DNA of 64,000 nt. Source: a bacterium (GTDB taxonomy: Bacteria; Krumholzibacteriota; Krumholzibacteriia; LZORAL124-64-63). The first letter of the stretch is position 1; each line of letters opens with the position of its first letter. The position numbers and the translations under genes were made by a program. Shown in pieces: positions 27,685 through 36,317 of the stretch. The notes below the pieces were generated by a model. It did not search any database and had not been told where the DNA came from. It saw only the letters and a program-made list of their open reading frames with translations. The stretch lies in assembly GCA_016712675.1 (NCBI GenBank), contig JADJQR010000001.1:2356001-2420000 (forward strand). Reading direction: 5' to 3'.

Positions 27685-28161
27685 TCAGGCACCGCGGCCG
27701 GCCAGCGCCCTCGCCACCGGTTCCGGCACGAGCCGCTCAAGGGCGCCTCCGTGGCGCATGACGTCGCGCACCAGCGTGCTGGAGATCGCAGCCAGGTGCG
27801 GGCGGGCCAGCAGGTAGACGTACTCGACATCGGCGGCCAGCAGCGCGTTCACGCCCGCCATCGTCCATTCGTGCTCGTAGTCGCCCGGCGTGCGGATGCC
27901 GCGCACGACGGCCGTCGCGCCGCGTCGCCGCACTTCCTCGACCAGCAGGCCGCTGAACGGCTCGACATCAACCCCCGGAAGGCCCGTGACCGCGGCCCGG
28001 AACAGGTCCACGCGCTCTTCCAGTCCGAGCAGGCCGGCCTTGCCGCTGGCGGCCACCACCACGGTGACCTGGTCGAAGAGCCGGCTCGCGCGCTCGACCA
28101 GGTCCAGATGCCCGAGGGTCACCGGGTCGAAGGAGCCTGGGTACAGCACGTGACGGTGCAT
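27685..28161 (-). CDS. coaD: phosphopantetheine adenylyltransferase
   Basis: 158 residues, standard size. It catalyses the penultimate step of coenzyme A synthesis. The ATP-binding YPGSFDPVTLGHLDLV start, VRGIRTPGDYEHEWTMAGVN and ISSTLVRD motifs are intact. It follows rsmD, the usual bacterial pairing (rsmD-coaD). Confidence 0.96.
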   Translation of the reverse strand: MHRHVLYPGSFDPVTLGHLDLVERASRLFDQVTVVVAASGKAGLLGLEERVDLFRAAVTGLPGVDVEPFSGLLVEEVRRRGATAVVRGIRTPGDYEHEWTMAGVNALLAADVEYVYLLARPHLAAISSTLVRDVMRHGGALERLVPEPVARALAGRGA

Positions 28162-28182
28162 CGTCTTCCCTCCCGCCGACGT

Positions 28183-28740
28183 TCAGTCACCGGCCGGGTC
28201 CAGCCACAGTGCCAGCGACGCCTGCCCGTAGCGCCGCCGTTGCCAGCCTTCCGGCTCGGGCACCGCCGAACCGTCGACCGACGCACACTCGACGACAAGC
28301 GCGCGGCAGCCCGGCCAGGGGGCGCCCGCGCGCAGCAGTCCCAAGATACGCTCCGCGACCGGTCCGCGGTAGGGCGGGTCGGTCACCAGCACCCAGGGCG
28401 TGCCGGGGCCCGGCCGCCAGCGCTCCAGCCAGGCGATTGCGTCGCCCGCCTCCAGCGTGTAGCTCCCCGGGTCGGCACCGCAGCGCGCCAGGTTGCGGCC
28501 GGCCAGCGCCAGGGCCGCCGGCGCGTCGTCGACGAATACGGACCGCGCGCCGCCGCGGCTGAGCGCCTCGATGCCCAGGGCCCCGGATCCGCAGCAGAGG
28601 TCCACGAAGACGGCGCCCTCGACGCGCCGGCCGAGAATGCTGAACAGGGCCTCCTTGACGCGGTCGGCGGTCGGCCGGATCGCCTCGTCCGGCGGTGGCA
28701 GCAGACGCCGTCCCCGCCACCTGCCGGCCACCACCCTCAT
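28183..28740 (-). CDS. rsmD: 16S rRNA (guanine-966-N2)-methyltransferase
   Basis: 185 residues. Starts MRVVAGRWRGRRLLPP, followed by IRPTADRVKEALFSIL, both RsmD marks. The SAM loop is FVDLCCGSGALGIEALSRG and the catalytic motif is DPPYRGP. It methylates G966 of 16S rRNA. The ATG overlaps the aroK stop by four bases. Confidence 0.95.
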   Translation of the reverse strand: MRVVAGRWRGRRLLPPPDEAIRPTADRVKEALFSILGRRVEGAVFVDLCCGSGALGIEALSRGGARSVFVDDAPAALALAGRNLARCGADPGSYTLEAGDAIAWLERWRPGPGTPWVLVTDPPYRGPVAERILGLLRAGAPWPGCRALVVECASVDGSAVPEPEGWQRRRYGQASLALWLDPAGD

Positions 28741-29273
28741 CGCCGCTGCCCGGCGGGACGCCGGGACCAGACCAGGCTGCGCAGCATGGCCGTGCGCGCC
28801 AGCAGTTCCGGGTCGGCGGTGGTCGCCGCCAGCCGGAAGTCCGCCGCCGCCGCATACAGCCGGCGCCGGCGCCGGAAAAGCGACTCGAGCCCATCCCAGC
28901 CGAGCGCGTCGACCAGCGGACGCTCGCCGGCCGGGCCCGCCTCCAGGCGCGCGCGCAGCGTCTCCCAGGGGGTGTCCAGCCAGATCACGACGCCGCGCTC
29001 ACGCAGCAGCGCCGTGGCGGCCGGCGTCTCGACGATACCGCCGCCGGCGTCCAGCACCAGGTGGCGGGCCGCATCGAGCCGCTCGATCGCGGCCAACTCG
29101 CCAGCGCGGAAGGCGGCCTCCCCATCCTGCGCGAAGATCGCCGCCACCGTCCGGCCCGACGCCGCGGCCACCACATCGTCCAGATGCACGACCGGACGGT
29201 TCGTCGCCGCCTGTAATGCGTCGGCCACGGTACTCTTGCCGCTGGCCATGAAGCCGATCAGGGAAGTCCACAT
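28737..29273 (-). CDS. aroK: shikimate kinase
   Basis: 178 residues from ATG 29273; a TTG three codons upstream is also possible. It phosphorylates shikimate at O3 in aromatic amino acid synthesis. The P-loop is GFMASGKSTVA, the DGGGIVE-type shikimate site reads DAGGGIVET, and the lid arginine lies in GERPLVDALG. In many bacteria aroK follows pilQ, as here. No strong ribosome site is visible. Confidence 0.92.
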   Translation of the reverse strand: MWTSLIGFMASGKSTVADALQAATNRPVVHLDDVVAAASGRTVAAIFAQDGEAAFRAGELAAIERLDAARHLVLDAGGGIVETPAATALLRERGVVIWLDTPWETLRARLEAGPAGERPLVDALGWDGLESLFRRRRRLYAAAADFRLAATTADPELLARTAMLRSLVWSRRPAGQRR

Positions 29274-29351
29274 GCGGGACAACGTACACCACGGGCGGGC
29301 CGGTGCCAGCAGGAATGTGGTCCGTCGCGTCGCAGCGTCCGGCGCGAACGG

Positions 29352-29380
29352 ACGCCCCCCGGCCAGGAGCCGGGGGGCGT
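29352..29380 (-). terminator. terminator-like hairpin after pilQ
   Basis: A perfect 12-bp stem: 29352-29363 (ACGCCCCCCGGC) pairs with 29369-29380, with a five-base loop. It lies 37 bases after the pilQ stop and before aroK. No T run follows on the minus strand. It probably closes the pilMNOPQ unit. Confidence 0.6.
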
Positions 29381-29416
29381 CGGATTCCGGACCGGCGGGG
29401 CCGGCCGGTGAGCGGT

Positions 29417-30769
29417 CTAGAAGCGGCTGATCGACTCGGTCGGGGTGTGTTCCACTTCCCCCTCCGGGACGATGGTCGCGCGCTGCATGTAGTTGTCGTC
29501 CACGATCCGCGGGGTCACGAAGATGACCAATTCACGGTCGACCTTCGTATCCGAGCTGTGGCGGAACAGGCTGCCCAGCAGCGGCAGCGACTTGAGCACG
29601 GGCACACCCGTCTCCAGCCGGCTGTCGATCTTGCGGATGAGGCCGGCGATGATGGCCGTGGCGCCGTTCTCGACCAGGACGCGGGTGTCCGACTCGCTGG
29701 TGTTGATAATGACGCCGCCCTGCACCGTGGCCTGGCTGGACAGGTCGCTGACCTCGTTGTGGATGTCCAGCGTGATCGTCTTCTCGTTGTTGATGTGCGG
29801 GGTCACGCGCAGCTGGATGCCGATTGTGGTCAGCTGGGTGATCGCATTGCCGGCCTGATCCGCAACGATCAGCGGGATCTTCTGGCCGACGAGGATCTTC
29901 GCCTCGCGGTTGTCGGTGGTGGTGATCACCGGATTGCTGATCAGCTGGGCGCGGTTGTCGTTCTCCAGCGCCTGCACCTTGACCATCAGTTCGCCCCAGT
30001 CCTGCACGGTGCCGATACGCAGGTCACCCGCCGGGTTCTGAAGCGCGTTGTCGACGGCCAGGCTGCCGCCCAGGTTGTTGCCGGGGCTGACGAAATTGTT
30101 CAGCGACCAGTTGACGCCCAGCTCGCGCGTCGCGCGCGAATCCATGTCGACCAGGCGCGCGTTGATCTCGACCTGCGGCGTGCGCGAGTCCAGCTGCCCG
30201 GCCATGCTGCTGATCAGGTTGACTCGGGCCTCGACGTCGTTGACCAGCAGGCTGTTCGTGCGCACATCGACATCGATGTTGCCTCGCTCGGTCAGCATCT
30301 TCTCCAGCGCGTCCTTGACCTCGGTCGCGTTCGCGTACCGCAGGGTGACCATGCCCAGGTGCAGGGCTTCGAGGTCTTCCACCTGCTTGCGGGCGCGCTG
30401 GCCCTCCAGGTTCTCCTGGCGCAGGGCCTCGGCCGTGTCGACGCGGTAGATGCCGCCCTCTTCCGCGTAGTCGAAGGAGTGCGCGCGGAGAATGACCTCC
30501 AGCGCCTCGATCCAGGGCACGTCCTCGAGCTTGACCGTGACCTTGCCCACGACCTTGGGCGAGGCGACGATATTGGTGCCCGAGTATCCGGCCAGGGACC
30601 GGAGCACCGTGCCGATCTCGGCGTCCTGGACGTCGAGCGAGATGAGCCGGGTCTTGTAGCCGGCGTCCGAGGCCTGGGCCAGGGCGGCCGGGGCCAGTGC
30701 GGCCCCTGCGCCCGCCAGCAGGCACAGGGTCAGGACCGCGCAGCGAGCATTGCGATGCCAGCGGAACAT
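29417..30769 (-). CDS. pilQ: type IV pilus secretin PilQ (short form)
   Basis: 450 residues, far shorter than the 700-900 of many PilQ proteins because AMIN domains are missing. A signal peptide (LTLCLLAGAGAALAPAALAQ) is followed by an STN domain (about 40-115), one N1-type domain (about 145-215, ATEVKDALEKMLTERGNIDVD) and the secretin gate domain (VPVLKSLPLLGSLFRHSSD, then ELVIFVTPRIV). It forms the outer-membrane ring through which the pilus passes. It begins three bases after pilP. Confidence 0.93.
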   Translation of the reverse strand: MFRWHRNARCAVLTLCLLAGAGAALAPAALAQASDAGYKTRLISLDVQDAEIGTVLRSLAGYSGTNIVASPKVVGKVTVKLEDVPWIEALEVILRAHSFDYAEEGGIYRVDTAEALRQENLEGQRARKQVEDLEALHLGMVTLRYANATEVKDALEKMLTERGNIDVDVRTNSLLVNDVEARVNLISSMAGQLDSRTPQVEINARLVDMDSRATRELGVNWSLNNFVSPGNNLGGSLAVDNALQNPAGDLRIGTVQDWGELMVKVQALENDNRAQLISNPVITTTDNREAKILVGQKIPLIVADQAGNAITQLTTIGIQLRVTPHINNEKTITLDIHNEVSDLSSQATVQGGVIINTSESDTRVLVENGATAIIAGLIRKIDSRLETGVPVLKSLPLLGSLFRHSSDTKVDRELVIFVTPRIVDDNYMQRATIVPEGEVEHTPTESISRF

Positions 30770-30772
30770 CTC

Positions 30773-31327
30773 TTACTCCTCCAGGTTATCCAGCTTGAGG
30801 ACCACGTTGCTGCTGATGCCGTACAACGTGACCTGCGCCGTGAGCGAGTTCTTGCGGATGCTGACGACACGGCCATTGCGGACCTGGTCGCCCACACGCA
30901 GGATGTAACCGAATCCGTCGCCGTCCTCGACCAGGGCGAAGCGGTCGTCCTGGCCCCACATGACGCCCACCAGGCTGGCGCTGTTGAGATCCACCAGCTC
31001 GGCGGCACCGGTCGGCTCGTACTTGCCGCTGACCAGCGTGGCGAACGGATCGCCCTTGCCGTACGACTGGTAGAAGTACTCGTTGGCCCGGATCGCGTTG
31101 ATCCGGTCGGCCGAGATCTGCGAGGGCGACACGGAGGCGTCTGCGGGCTCCGCCGCGACGGTGGTGGCAGCGGCGGGTTCGAGGGTCGCCGCGAGTGCTT
31201 CGGGCTGCGGTGTCGCGGACGCCTCGGCGGTGGCCGGGGTCGGTTCCTCCGTCGCGAGCGCCGGCAGCGCGAGCGCCAGCACGATCGGCGCGATCAATGC
31301 CGCCCTGACTTTCCTGAGCGTCTTCAT
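30773..31327 (-). CDS. pilP: type IV pilus assembly protein PilP
   Basis: 184 residues. A signal peptide or membrane anchor (ALIAPIVLALALPALA) is followed by an Ala/Pro/Thr-rich linker and a C-terminal beta domain (SLVGVMWGQDDRFALVEDGD, GYILRVGDQVRNGRVVSI, then LTAQVTLYG) matching the PilP homology region that contacts the secretin. The lipobox cysteine of many PilP proteins is absent. The ATG shares one base with the pilO stop (TGATG), with AGGGAGGG upstream. Confidence 0.88.
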   Translation of the reverse strand: MKTLRKVRAALIAPIVLALALPALATEEPTPATAEASATPQPEALAATLEPAAATTVAAEPADASVSPSQISADRINAIRANEYFYQSYGKGDPFATLVSGKYEPTGAAELVDLNSASLVGVMWGQDDRFALVEDGDGFGYILRVGDQVRNGRVVSIRKNSLTAQVTLYGISSNVVLKLDNLEE

Positions 31328-32079
31328 CAGCGCCCTCCCTTGGTGTCGGTGGCCTTCGCGGCCTGCGCGATCTCCTTCGCCTTGCCGCCCGTGACCGAGC
31401 TCACGGCCGTGCCGGCCGGCGTGGCCTTGGCCTTGCCGTCGGCCGACGCCTTCGCCTGTAGCGCCCGGGTGCCGCCGGCATCGACGGCCTCCGTCGGGCT
31501 CGTGTTGCCCTGGCCCTGCGTGTAGGCGGTCAGCAACATGTCCGTGCGCACGGTGTAGGGGCTGTCCTTCTGGTTGTCGGCCGCCTGCATCTTGAGGCCG
31601 GACACGTTGACGATCCGGTTGAGGTTCGCCAGCCGACTCAGGAAGACCCCGGTCTGATGGTAGCCGCCGTTGACGCGCACCTCGACCGGGTTGTCCGAGT
31701 AGAAGCCCTGGTTGACCATCTGCTTCGGCCGGAAGACCTCGAACTCGACGCCGGACTGCTGGCCGGCCGCGGTCACCTTGCGCAGCAGGTCCGGCATCTC
31801 GTTCTCGTCCGGCAGCAGAGTGGCAGCGACCTTCCACTGCTCGTGCAGGATCGCGTACTCCTGCTCCACGCGTTCCAGGTTGCGCACCAGCAGCCGGGCG
31901 CGTTCCAGTTCCTGGGACAGCTTCTGGTGGCGTTCGTCCAACTGGGCGATCGTCTGCTTCCGCGAGGTGTAGGTGAACGGGTAGCTGCTCGACAGGAAGT
32001 ACATCGGCACGACCGTCGCGACCACCAGCACCGTCAATGCCCAGCGGATGAGATTGGGGTTCTTGACGTCGATCTTCAT
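31327..32079 (-). CDS. pilO: type IV pilus assembly protein PilO
   Basis: 250 residues. It has a short cytoplasmic start, one membrane segment (WALTVLVVATVVPMYFLSS), a coiled coil (about 40-75) and a ferredoxin-like periplasmic domain with FEVFRPKQMVNQGFYSDNPVEV and FLSRLANLNRIVNVSGL. PilO and PilN form the inner-membrane alignment complex. The C-terminal 60 residues are a Lys/Ala/Thr-rich tail not usual in the family. Confidence 0.9.
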   Translation of the reverse strand: MKIDVKNPNLIRWALTVLVVATVVPMYFLSSSYPFTYTSRKQTIAQLDERHQKLSQELERARLLVRNLERVEQEYAILHEQWKVAATLLPDENEMPDLLRKVTAAGQQSGVEFEVFRPKQMVNQGFYSDNPVEVRVNGGYHQTGVFLSRLANLNRIVNVSGLKMQAADNQKDSPYTVRTDMLLTAYTQGQGNTSPTEAVDAGGTRALQAKASADGKAKATPAGTAVSSVTGGKAKEIAQAAKATDTKGGR

Positions 32080-32090
32080 GGTGGTCCTTC

Positions 32091-32669
32091 CTACCCTTCA
32101 AACGGGGCCGGCGCGGCGTTGCGCACGGCCTTGGCCTGGGCCTTGAACTTCACGACCCGCACCTTGTCGATCTCGCCCTTTTCGGCCACGAGCAGGTTCA
32201 CCGTGGCGAAGTACGGGCTCTCGGTGACGTTCTGCAGGAAGTCGCTGACCAGGAAGTTCGAGAACGTCACGCCCTCGACCGCGTACTCGTCAGCTCCGAC
32301 GTCCTCGAACTTCGTCAGCCACACGTGCTCGGGCAGGCTGCGGTTCAGCTCGTCCATCAGGTGTACGCGGAAGTAGCGGTCCGCGTCCAGACGCGTGATG
32401 ACGTCCAGGCGGTCGTTCAGGTCCTTCCGCTGCTGGTTCAAGCGCTGGATCTTGGCGATCTCGGGCGCCAGTTGGCGGGTCTCGGCCTCCTCGGCCGCGA
32501 TCACCGTCTCCAACGACGAGATCTGCTGCGACTGGTAGTAGTAGGCTCCACCCACACCACCGGCCGCCACGAGCAACAGGGCCAGCGGGGCAAGCGCTCC
32601 CAGATGCGGAAGGGCGAGGCGCGCCTTGGCCGGCTGGTCCTCGCGGGGCAGCAGGTTGATCCTGATCAT
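32091..32669 (-). CDS. pilN: type IV pilus assembly protein PilN
   Basis: 192 residues starting MIRINLLPRE, the PilN motif that docks in the PilM groove. One membrane segment (ALAPLALLLVAAGGVGGAYYY), a coiled coil, and a periplasmic domain with NRSLPEHVWLTKFEDVG follow. Its ATG overlaps the pilM stop as ATGA. Confidence 0.92.
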   Translation of the reverse strand: MIRINLLPREDQPAKARLALPHLGALAPLALLLVAAGGVGGAYYYQSQQISSLETVIAAEEAETRQLAPEIAKIQRLNQQRKDLNDRLDVITRLDADRYFRVHLMDELNRSLPEHVWLTKFEDVGADEYAVEGVTFSNFLVSDFLQNVTESPYFATVNLLVAEKGEIDKVRVVKFKAQAKAVRNAAPAPFEG

Positions 32670-33826
32670 GCCTCCACCGCCTCTCTCAGGGCCAGGCCCA
32701 CGCAGACCGTCAGCAACGGGCTGAGGTCGGCGGGCTCCGTCTCGCCGAACAGGTCGGGCGCGTAGTCGAGGTTCGCCAGCGGGTCGGCGATCTCGGCGGG
32801 GACGCCGTAGCTCTCGGACAGGAACTCCTTGAGGCCGGGCAGGTGGGCACCGCCGCCGCTCAGGACGATGCGATCGATGCCGTCGGCTTCACCCGCGGTC
32901 TTCAGGAATGAGAGGCTGGGCTCGAGCCCCTGGTAGATATCGCCACCGACCGAGCGCACGATGTCGCCCACCAGCTGGACGTCGGCTTCGTCGGTGTGGC
33001 CTCGCGCGACGCGCGAAGCCGTTTCCCAGGTGAGGCCGAGCTGCTTCTGGAACTCCTCGATAAAGTGCGAGGTGCCGATCGACAGGTCGCGCGTGAAGTA
33101 GGGAACGCCGTCGCGCACGATGTGCACGTTGGTGACCCCGCCGCCGACGTCGAGCAGCGCGACGAACTCGCCGGCGCCCGTCGGCGTGGCAGGCACAGCC
33201 TCAGGCTGCTCGTCGTCGAACGCCGCCAGGCCATCGACCGAGTCGGCGTCGCGCGGCACGGGGGCGGCCTCCGGCGTCACCGGCCTCAGCTTCTCCCACG
33301 CGTTCTGGTTCGCGAACGAAGCGACGTCGATCACCATCGGGGTGAAGCCGGCATCGCGGATCAGCTCGGCGTGCGTCTGGATCATGTCCTTCTTCGCCGC
33401 CACCAGCAACAGCTCCATCTGGCCGGCGCCGATGTCGGGCTGCAGGATCTGGAAGTCCAGCGTGATGTCGTCGATGTCGAACGGTACGTGCTGCTCGGCC
33501 TCCCAGTAGATGGCCTCGCGCGCATCCGCCTCGCTCATCTTGTCCATCACGATCTTCTTGACGATGACGGCGCGCCCGGCCACCGCGCTTGCCACCGGCT
33601 CGTTGGGCAGGTCGGCCTTCTGCGCCGCGTCGCGGATCGTCTGGATCACCAGTTCGCGGTCCATGATCTCGCCGTCGACGATGGCCTCGGGCGGGAGGTC
33701 CGCCATGCCGAAGTGCGTGACCTGCGGCCGCTCGCCGCTGAGGTCCAGCCTCAGGCACTTGACGACATGGGAGCCGATGTCCATGCCGATGAGTGTCCTT
33801 CGCTTCCGTTTCAGGAATCCGAACAT
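32666..33826 (-). CDS. pilM: type IV pilus assembly protein PilM
   Basis: 386 residues of actin-like fold. Nucleotide-site marks are GMDIGSHVVKCLRL, FVALLDVGGGVTNVHIV and IVLSGGGAHLPGL. The insertion after residue 175 (PVTPEAAPVPRDADSVDG) is low-complexity and not in most homologues. I begin at ATG 33826 (MFGFLKRKRR); a longer frame would read through the sigma-54 promoter at 33901-33915. It is the first gene of pilMNOPQ. Confidence 0.93.
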   Translation of the reverse strand: MFGFLKRKRRTLIGMDIGSHVVKCLRLDLSGERPQVTHFGMADLPPEAIVDGEIMDRELVIQTIRDAAQKADLPNEPVASAVAGRAVIVKKIVMDKMSEADAREAIYWEAEQHVPFDIDDITLDFQILQPDIGAGQMELLLVAAKKDMIQTHAELIRDAGFTPMVIDVASFANQNAWEKLRPVTPEAAPVPRDADSVDGLAAFDDEQPEAVPATPTGAGEFVALLDVGGGVTNVHIVRDGVPYFTRDLSIGTSHFIEEFQKQLGLTWETASRVARGHTDEADVQLVGDIVRSVGGDIYQGLEPSLSFLKTAGEADGIDRIVLSGGGAHLPGLKEFLSESYGVPAEIADPLANLDYAPDLFGETEPADLSPLLTVCVGLALREAVEA

Positions 33827-33900
33827 GTCAAGCCTGCCTTGCTGTTCGAGCTTCGGTGTGGACGGCGTCCGCAGCTTCCGGACGGTCCCCGGGGCGATCC

Positions 33901-33915
33901 GCAACATGCGTGCCA
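33901..33915 (-). promoter_or_regulatory. sigma-54 promoter upstream of pilM
   Basis: On the minus strand the sequence is TGGCACGCATGTTGC: the -24 element TGGCACG, four bases, and the -12 element TTGC, an exact fit to the sigma-54 consensus. The -12 end lies 75 bases from the pilM start. The pilus locus encodes a sigma-54 activator (PilR). Confidence 0.85.
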
Positions 33916-34049
33916 TAAGTGGATTCGGCGGGCATTGCCCCGGCTTGAGTCCGATTTCCAGCGTGCCAGCGCGGGCTGCGCGCCCGCGTCCCACCACCGG
34001 AAGTGTCGATTGGCAGCAGGCAACGGGCGCACCGGGAAGGAATTGCCGG

Positions 34050-34829
34050 TCAGGCGGCCAGTCCCAGGTACCAGGCCGCAAGCCGCGGGCCGAACAGGAG
34101 GACCACCGCGGCGGCGGCTGCCAGGAAGGTGCCGAACGGCAGTTTGGCGCCGCCCACGACACGACCGCGTCCGGCCAGGAGTGCGTAGGCGGTCCCCGCC
34201 AGCGCACCGCCGAACAACGTCCCGAGCACGCCCCACGGCCCCAGGAACGAACCCACCATGCCCATGAGCATCACGTCGCCACCGCCCATGCCGACCACGC
34301 CACGGACCAGCCGGTAGCCCCACGACACGGCAAGAACGCCGCCCGCCCCCACGGCCGCTCCGAGGAAAGCGGAAGCCGGATCGCGCCCGTCGAGGAACGA
34401 TCCGCCCAGACCGATCACCGCGCCGGCGATGGTCAGTGTGTGCGGGATGATCATGTGTTCCCAGTCGATCAATGCAATATCCAGCAGCAGCAGCAGCAGC
34501 AGGGATGCAGAAAGCCCCGCGAAGCCGAAGCCGAAGCTCCAGACCCCGACGAGGGCACAGGCGACGCCGCCCAGTTCAACCAGGAGGTACCGGAGGGCGA
34601 TGGGCGCCGCGCAGCCCCGGCAGCGGCCGCGCAGCGCCAGCCAACTGAGCACCGGGATGTTCTCGTGCCATTCGACCGGCCGCGCGCAGGCCGGGCACGC
34701 CGAGCGCGGTCGTACGATGCTCAGGTTCCGCGGCAGACGGTGGATCAGGACGTTGGAGAAGCTCCCGAAGCAGGCGCCGAGCAGAGCCGCCAGGGCGTAG
34801 AAGAGGGCCGGTTCGTGCGTGAGGACCAT
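34050..34829 (-). CDS. pilD: prepilin peptidase/methyltransferase PilD
   Basis: 259 residues with about eight membrane segments. FGSFSNVLIHRLP, the two CxxC pairs (CPACARPVEW and CRGCAAPI), and both catalytic aspartate regions (DIALIDWEH and MGGGDVMLMG) are intact, so both leader cleavage and N-methylation should work. It would process the two prepilins at 37.5 and 38.6 kb. Seven consecutive leucines come from a CAG/CTG repeat in one membrane segment. It starts one base after the TPR gene stop. Confidence 0.95.
   Translation of the reverse strand: MVLTHEPALFYALAALLGACFGSFSNVLIHRLPRNLSIVRPRSACPACARPVEWHENIPVLSWLALRGRCRGCAAPIALRYLLVELGGVACALVGVWSFGFGFAGLSASLLLLLLLDIALIDWEHMIIPHTLTIAGAVIGLGGSFLDGRDPASAFLGAAVGAGGVLAVSWGYRLVRGVVGMGGGDVMLMGMVGSFLGPWGVLGTLFGGALAGTAYALLAGRGRVVGGAKLPFGTFLAAAAAVVLLFGPRLAAWYLGLAA
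34482..34502. repeat. seven-unit CAG microsatellite inside pilD
   Basis: CAG repeated seven times on the plus strand, read as seven CTG leucine codons in a PilD membrane helix. Unit changes would lengthen or shorten the helix without shifting the frame. Confidence 0.9.
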
Positions 34830-34830
34830 A

Positions 34831-35544
34831 TCAGAGCTCCGGGATGGGGCCGATGAAGTCCGGGCCGTACAGCTTCTGGATGGCCAGGCGCCGCTCCAGC
34901 TTCGCGATCATCTTCTCGGCCAGGTCGCGCATCTGCGGGCTGGCGGTCGACGCGTGAAGCTGCTTCCAGAGCTCCATGGACACGCCGTCATCGCCGGCGC
35001 GGTAGCGCGCGAACGCCGCGAAGCGTGCCTCCATCTCCCCGCCGTCCGCACAGCGGGAGGCGGCCTCGAACCAGGTGGCCGCGCGCGGGTAATCGTGGAG
35101 GAAGACGTAGTGGGTGAATCCCACCTGGAAGTGCAGCTTCGCCGAATCCGGATTGTGCAGGATGCCGAGCTTCAGGAAGTCGAGCGCTCGGTCGAAGTCG
35201 CCCAACTCCGACCAGGCGACCAGCGACGCGAAATGGTAGGCCTCGACGAAGCGCGGATCCAGGCGCGTGATAGCGTCCACCAGCAGCTCGAAGTAGCGCA
35301 GGTCGTGCTGGCCCTTGGCGTAGGAGCCGAAGTACTGGACGAAACGGAACCAGAGCCAGTCGGCGGCTACTTCCCGGAATCCGACGGCGGATTCGACCAG
35401 GGCGCGGCCGGACGGGAAGTAGAGGCGATCGCCACCGGCGACATGCCGCTCGCGCGCATCGAGCGCGTGCAGTGACGCCGCCATGAGCGCCGCCAGTACC
35501 ACCGCGGAAGCCCCACGTGCCAGGGTGCCGCTGCGCACGATCAT
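34831..35544 (-). CDS. TPR-type membrane-anchored protein of the pilus cluster (PilG-position)
   Basis: 237 residues from ATG 35544, which overlaps the permease stop as ATGA. One N-terminal membrane segment (ASAVVLAALMAASLHAL) precedes SAVGFREVAADWLWFRFVQYFG, positioned about residues 52-73, a pattern I associate with TPR proteins near pilus genes of delta-type bacteria. TPR helices follow (YFELLVDAITRLDPRFVEAY, then LDFLKLGILHNPDSAKLHF). In M. xanthus pilG occupies the neighbouring place with the pilH/pilI transporter; the identity here is by position and is inferred. Confidence 0.75.
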   Translation of the reverse strand: MIVRSGTLARGASAVVLAALMAASLHALDARERHVAGGDRLYFPSGRALVESAVGFREVAADWLWFRFVQYFGSYAKGQHDLRYFELLVDAITRLDPRFVEAYHFASLVAWSELGDFDRALDFLKLGILHNPDSAKLHFQVGFTHYVFLHDYPRAATWFEAASRCADGGEMEARFAAFARYRAGDDGVSMELWKQLHASTASPQMRDLAEKMIAKLERRLAIQKLYGPDFIGPIPEL

Positions 35545-36317
35545 CCGCGCAACTCCCGGCGGGAGAAGACGGCGCCCGACAGCAGCAGCAGCAGCGCCGC
35601 CCAACAGGCGCCGTAGAGCGTGGCCAGAACCAGGTGCGGCGTCCCGATGACATCACCGTGGACAACGGCACCACGGACGTTGAAGATCTCCAGGTTCGGC
35701 GTCAGGTAATAGACGACAGTCGTCAGGTGCTGCATCAGCGGACCTTCCTGCAGGCGGCCGAAGTCGCGGATCGATTGGCTGAGGTGCCCCACGACGAAGA
35801 CGCCCAGCGTGAAGATGGCCGCCAGCACCGGCGATACGCAGGTCGAGAAGAAGACCACCACCGCGTTGATCACCGCCAGTTCCAGGAACGTCAGGTAGAA
35901 GGCGGCGACGAATCGCAGCGAGAAGGCACCCGGAGACATCAGGGTCAGCAGCAGGAACATGCCGCCCATCACCGCCAGCATGGCGGCCATGGTCAGGCTC
36001 AAGCCCAGGTACTTGCCCAGCAGGTATTCGCGGCGACCTACCGGCTTGGCCAGAATCGTGGTGATGGTGCCCTTTTCCATCTCCTTGCGGACCATGCCGC
36101 TGCCGACGAAGACGACCACCAGCAGCCCGAGCAGCACCATCGCCGCCAGGCCGACGTCGGTGACGATCTTCGCCTGGGCGCCGACGGTCAGGGGCGACAG
36201 CACGGCCGTGCTGGCCAGCATCAGGAAGCCGAATACCGCGACCAGGTAGAACACGCGGTCGCGGACGGTCTCGCGGAACGTGCCGCGCGCCAGGGCGGTG
36301 ACATGCCTGCGGGTCAT
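35541..36317 (-). CDS. ABC-2 family transporter permease in pilus cluster (PilI-position)
   Basis: 258 residues with about six membrane segments. GTFRETVRDRVFYLV at the start and GSGMVRKEMEKGTITTILAKPVGRREYLLGKYLG (residues about 72-105) are typical of ABC-2 permeases of the multicopper/NosY type. Four-base overlaps link it with the ATPase upstream and the TPR gene downstream. In M. xanthus the matching pilI gene is needed for pili; the cargo is unknown. Confidence 0.87.
   Translation of the reverse strand: MTRRHVTALARGTFRETVRDRVFYLVAVFGFLMLASTAVLSPLTVGAQAKIVTDVGLAAMVLLGLLVVVFVGSGMVRKEMEKGTITTILAKPVGRREYLLGKYLGLSLTMAAMLAVMGGMFLLLTLMSPGAFSLRFVAAFYLTFLELAVINAVVVFFSTCVSPVLAAIFTLGVFVVGHLSQSIRDFGRLQEGPLMQHLTTVVYYLTPNLEIFNVRGAVVHGDVIGTPHLVLATLYGACWAALLLLLSGAVFSRRELRG

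Noticed and set aside
33827-34207. Upstream extension of pilM (frame is open to 34207)
   Set aside because: It would read through the exact sigma-54 promoter and into the pilD gene, and it is not similar to PilM. The start MFGFLKRKRR is standard.
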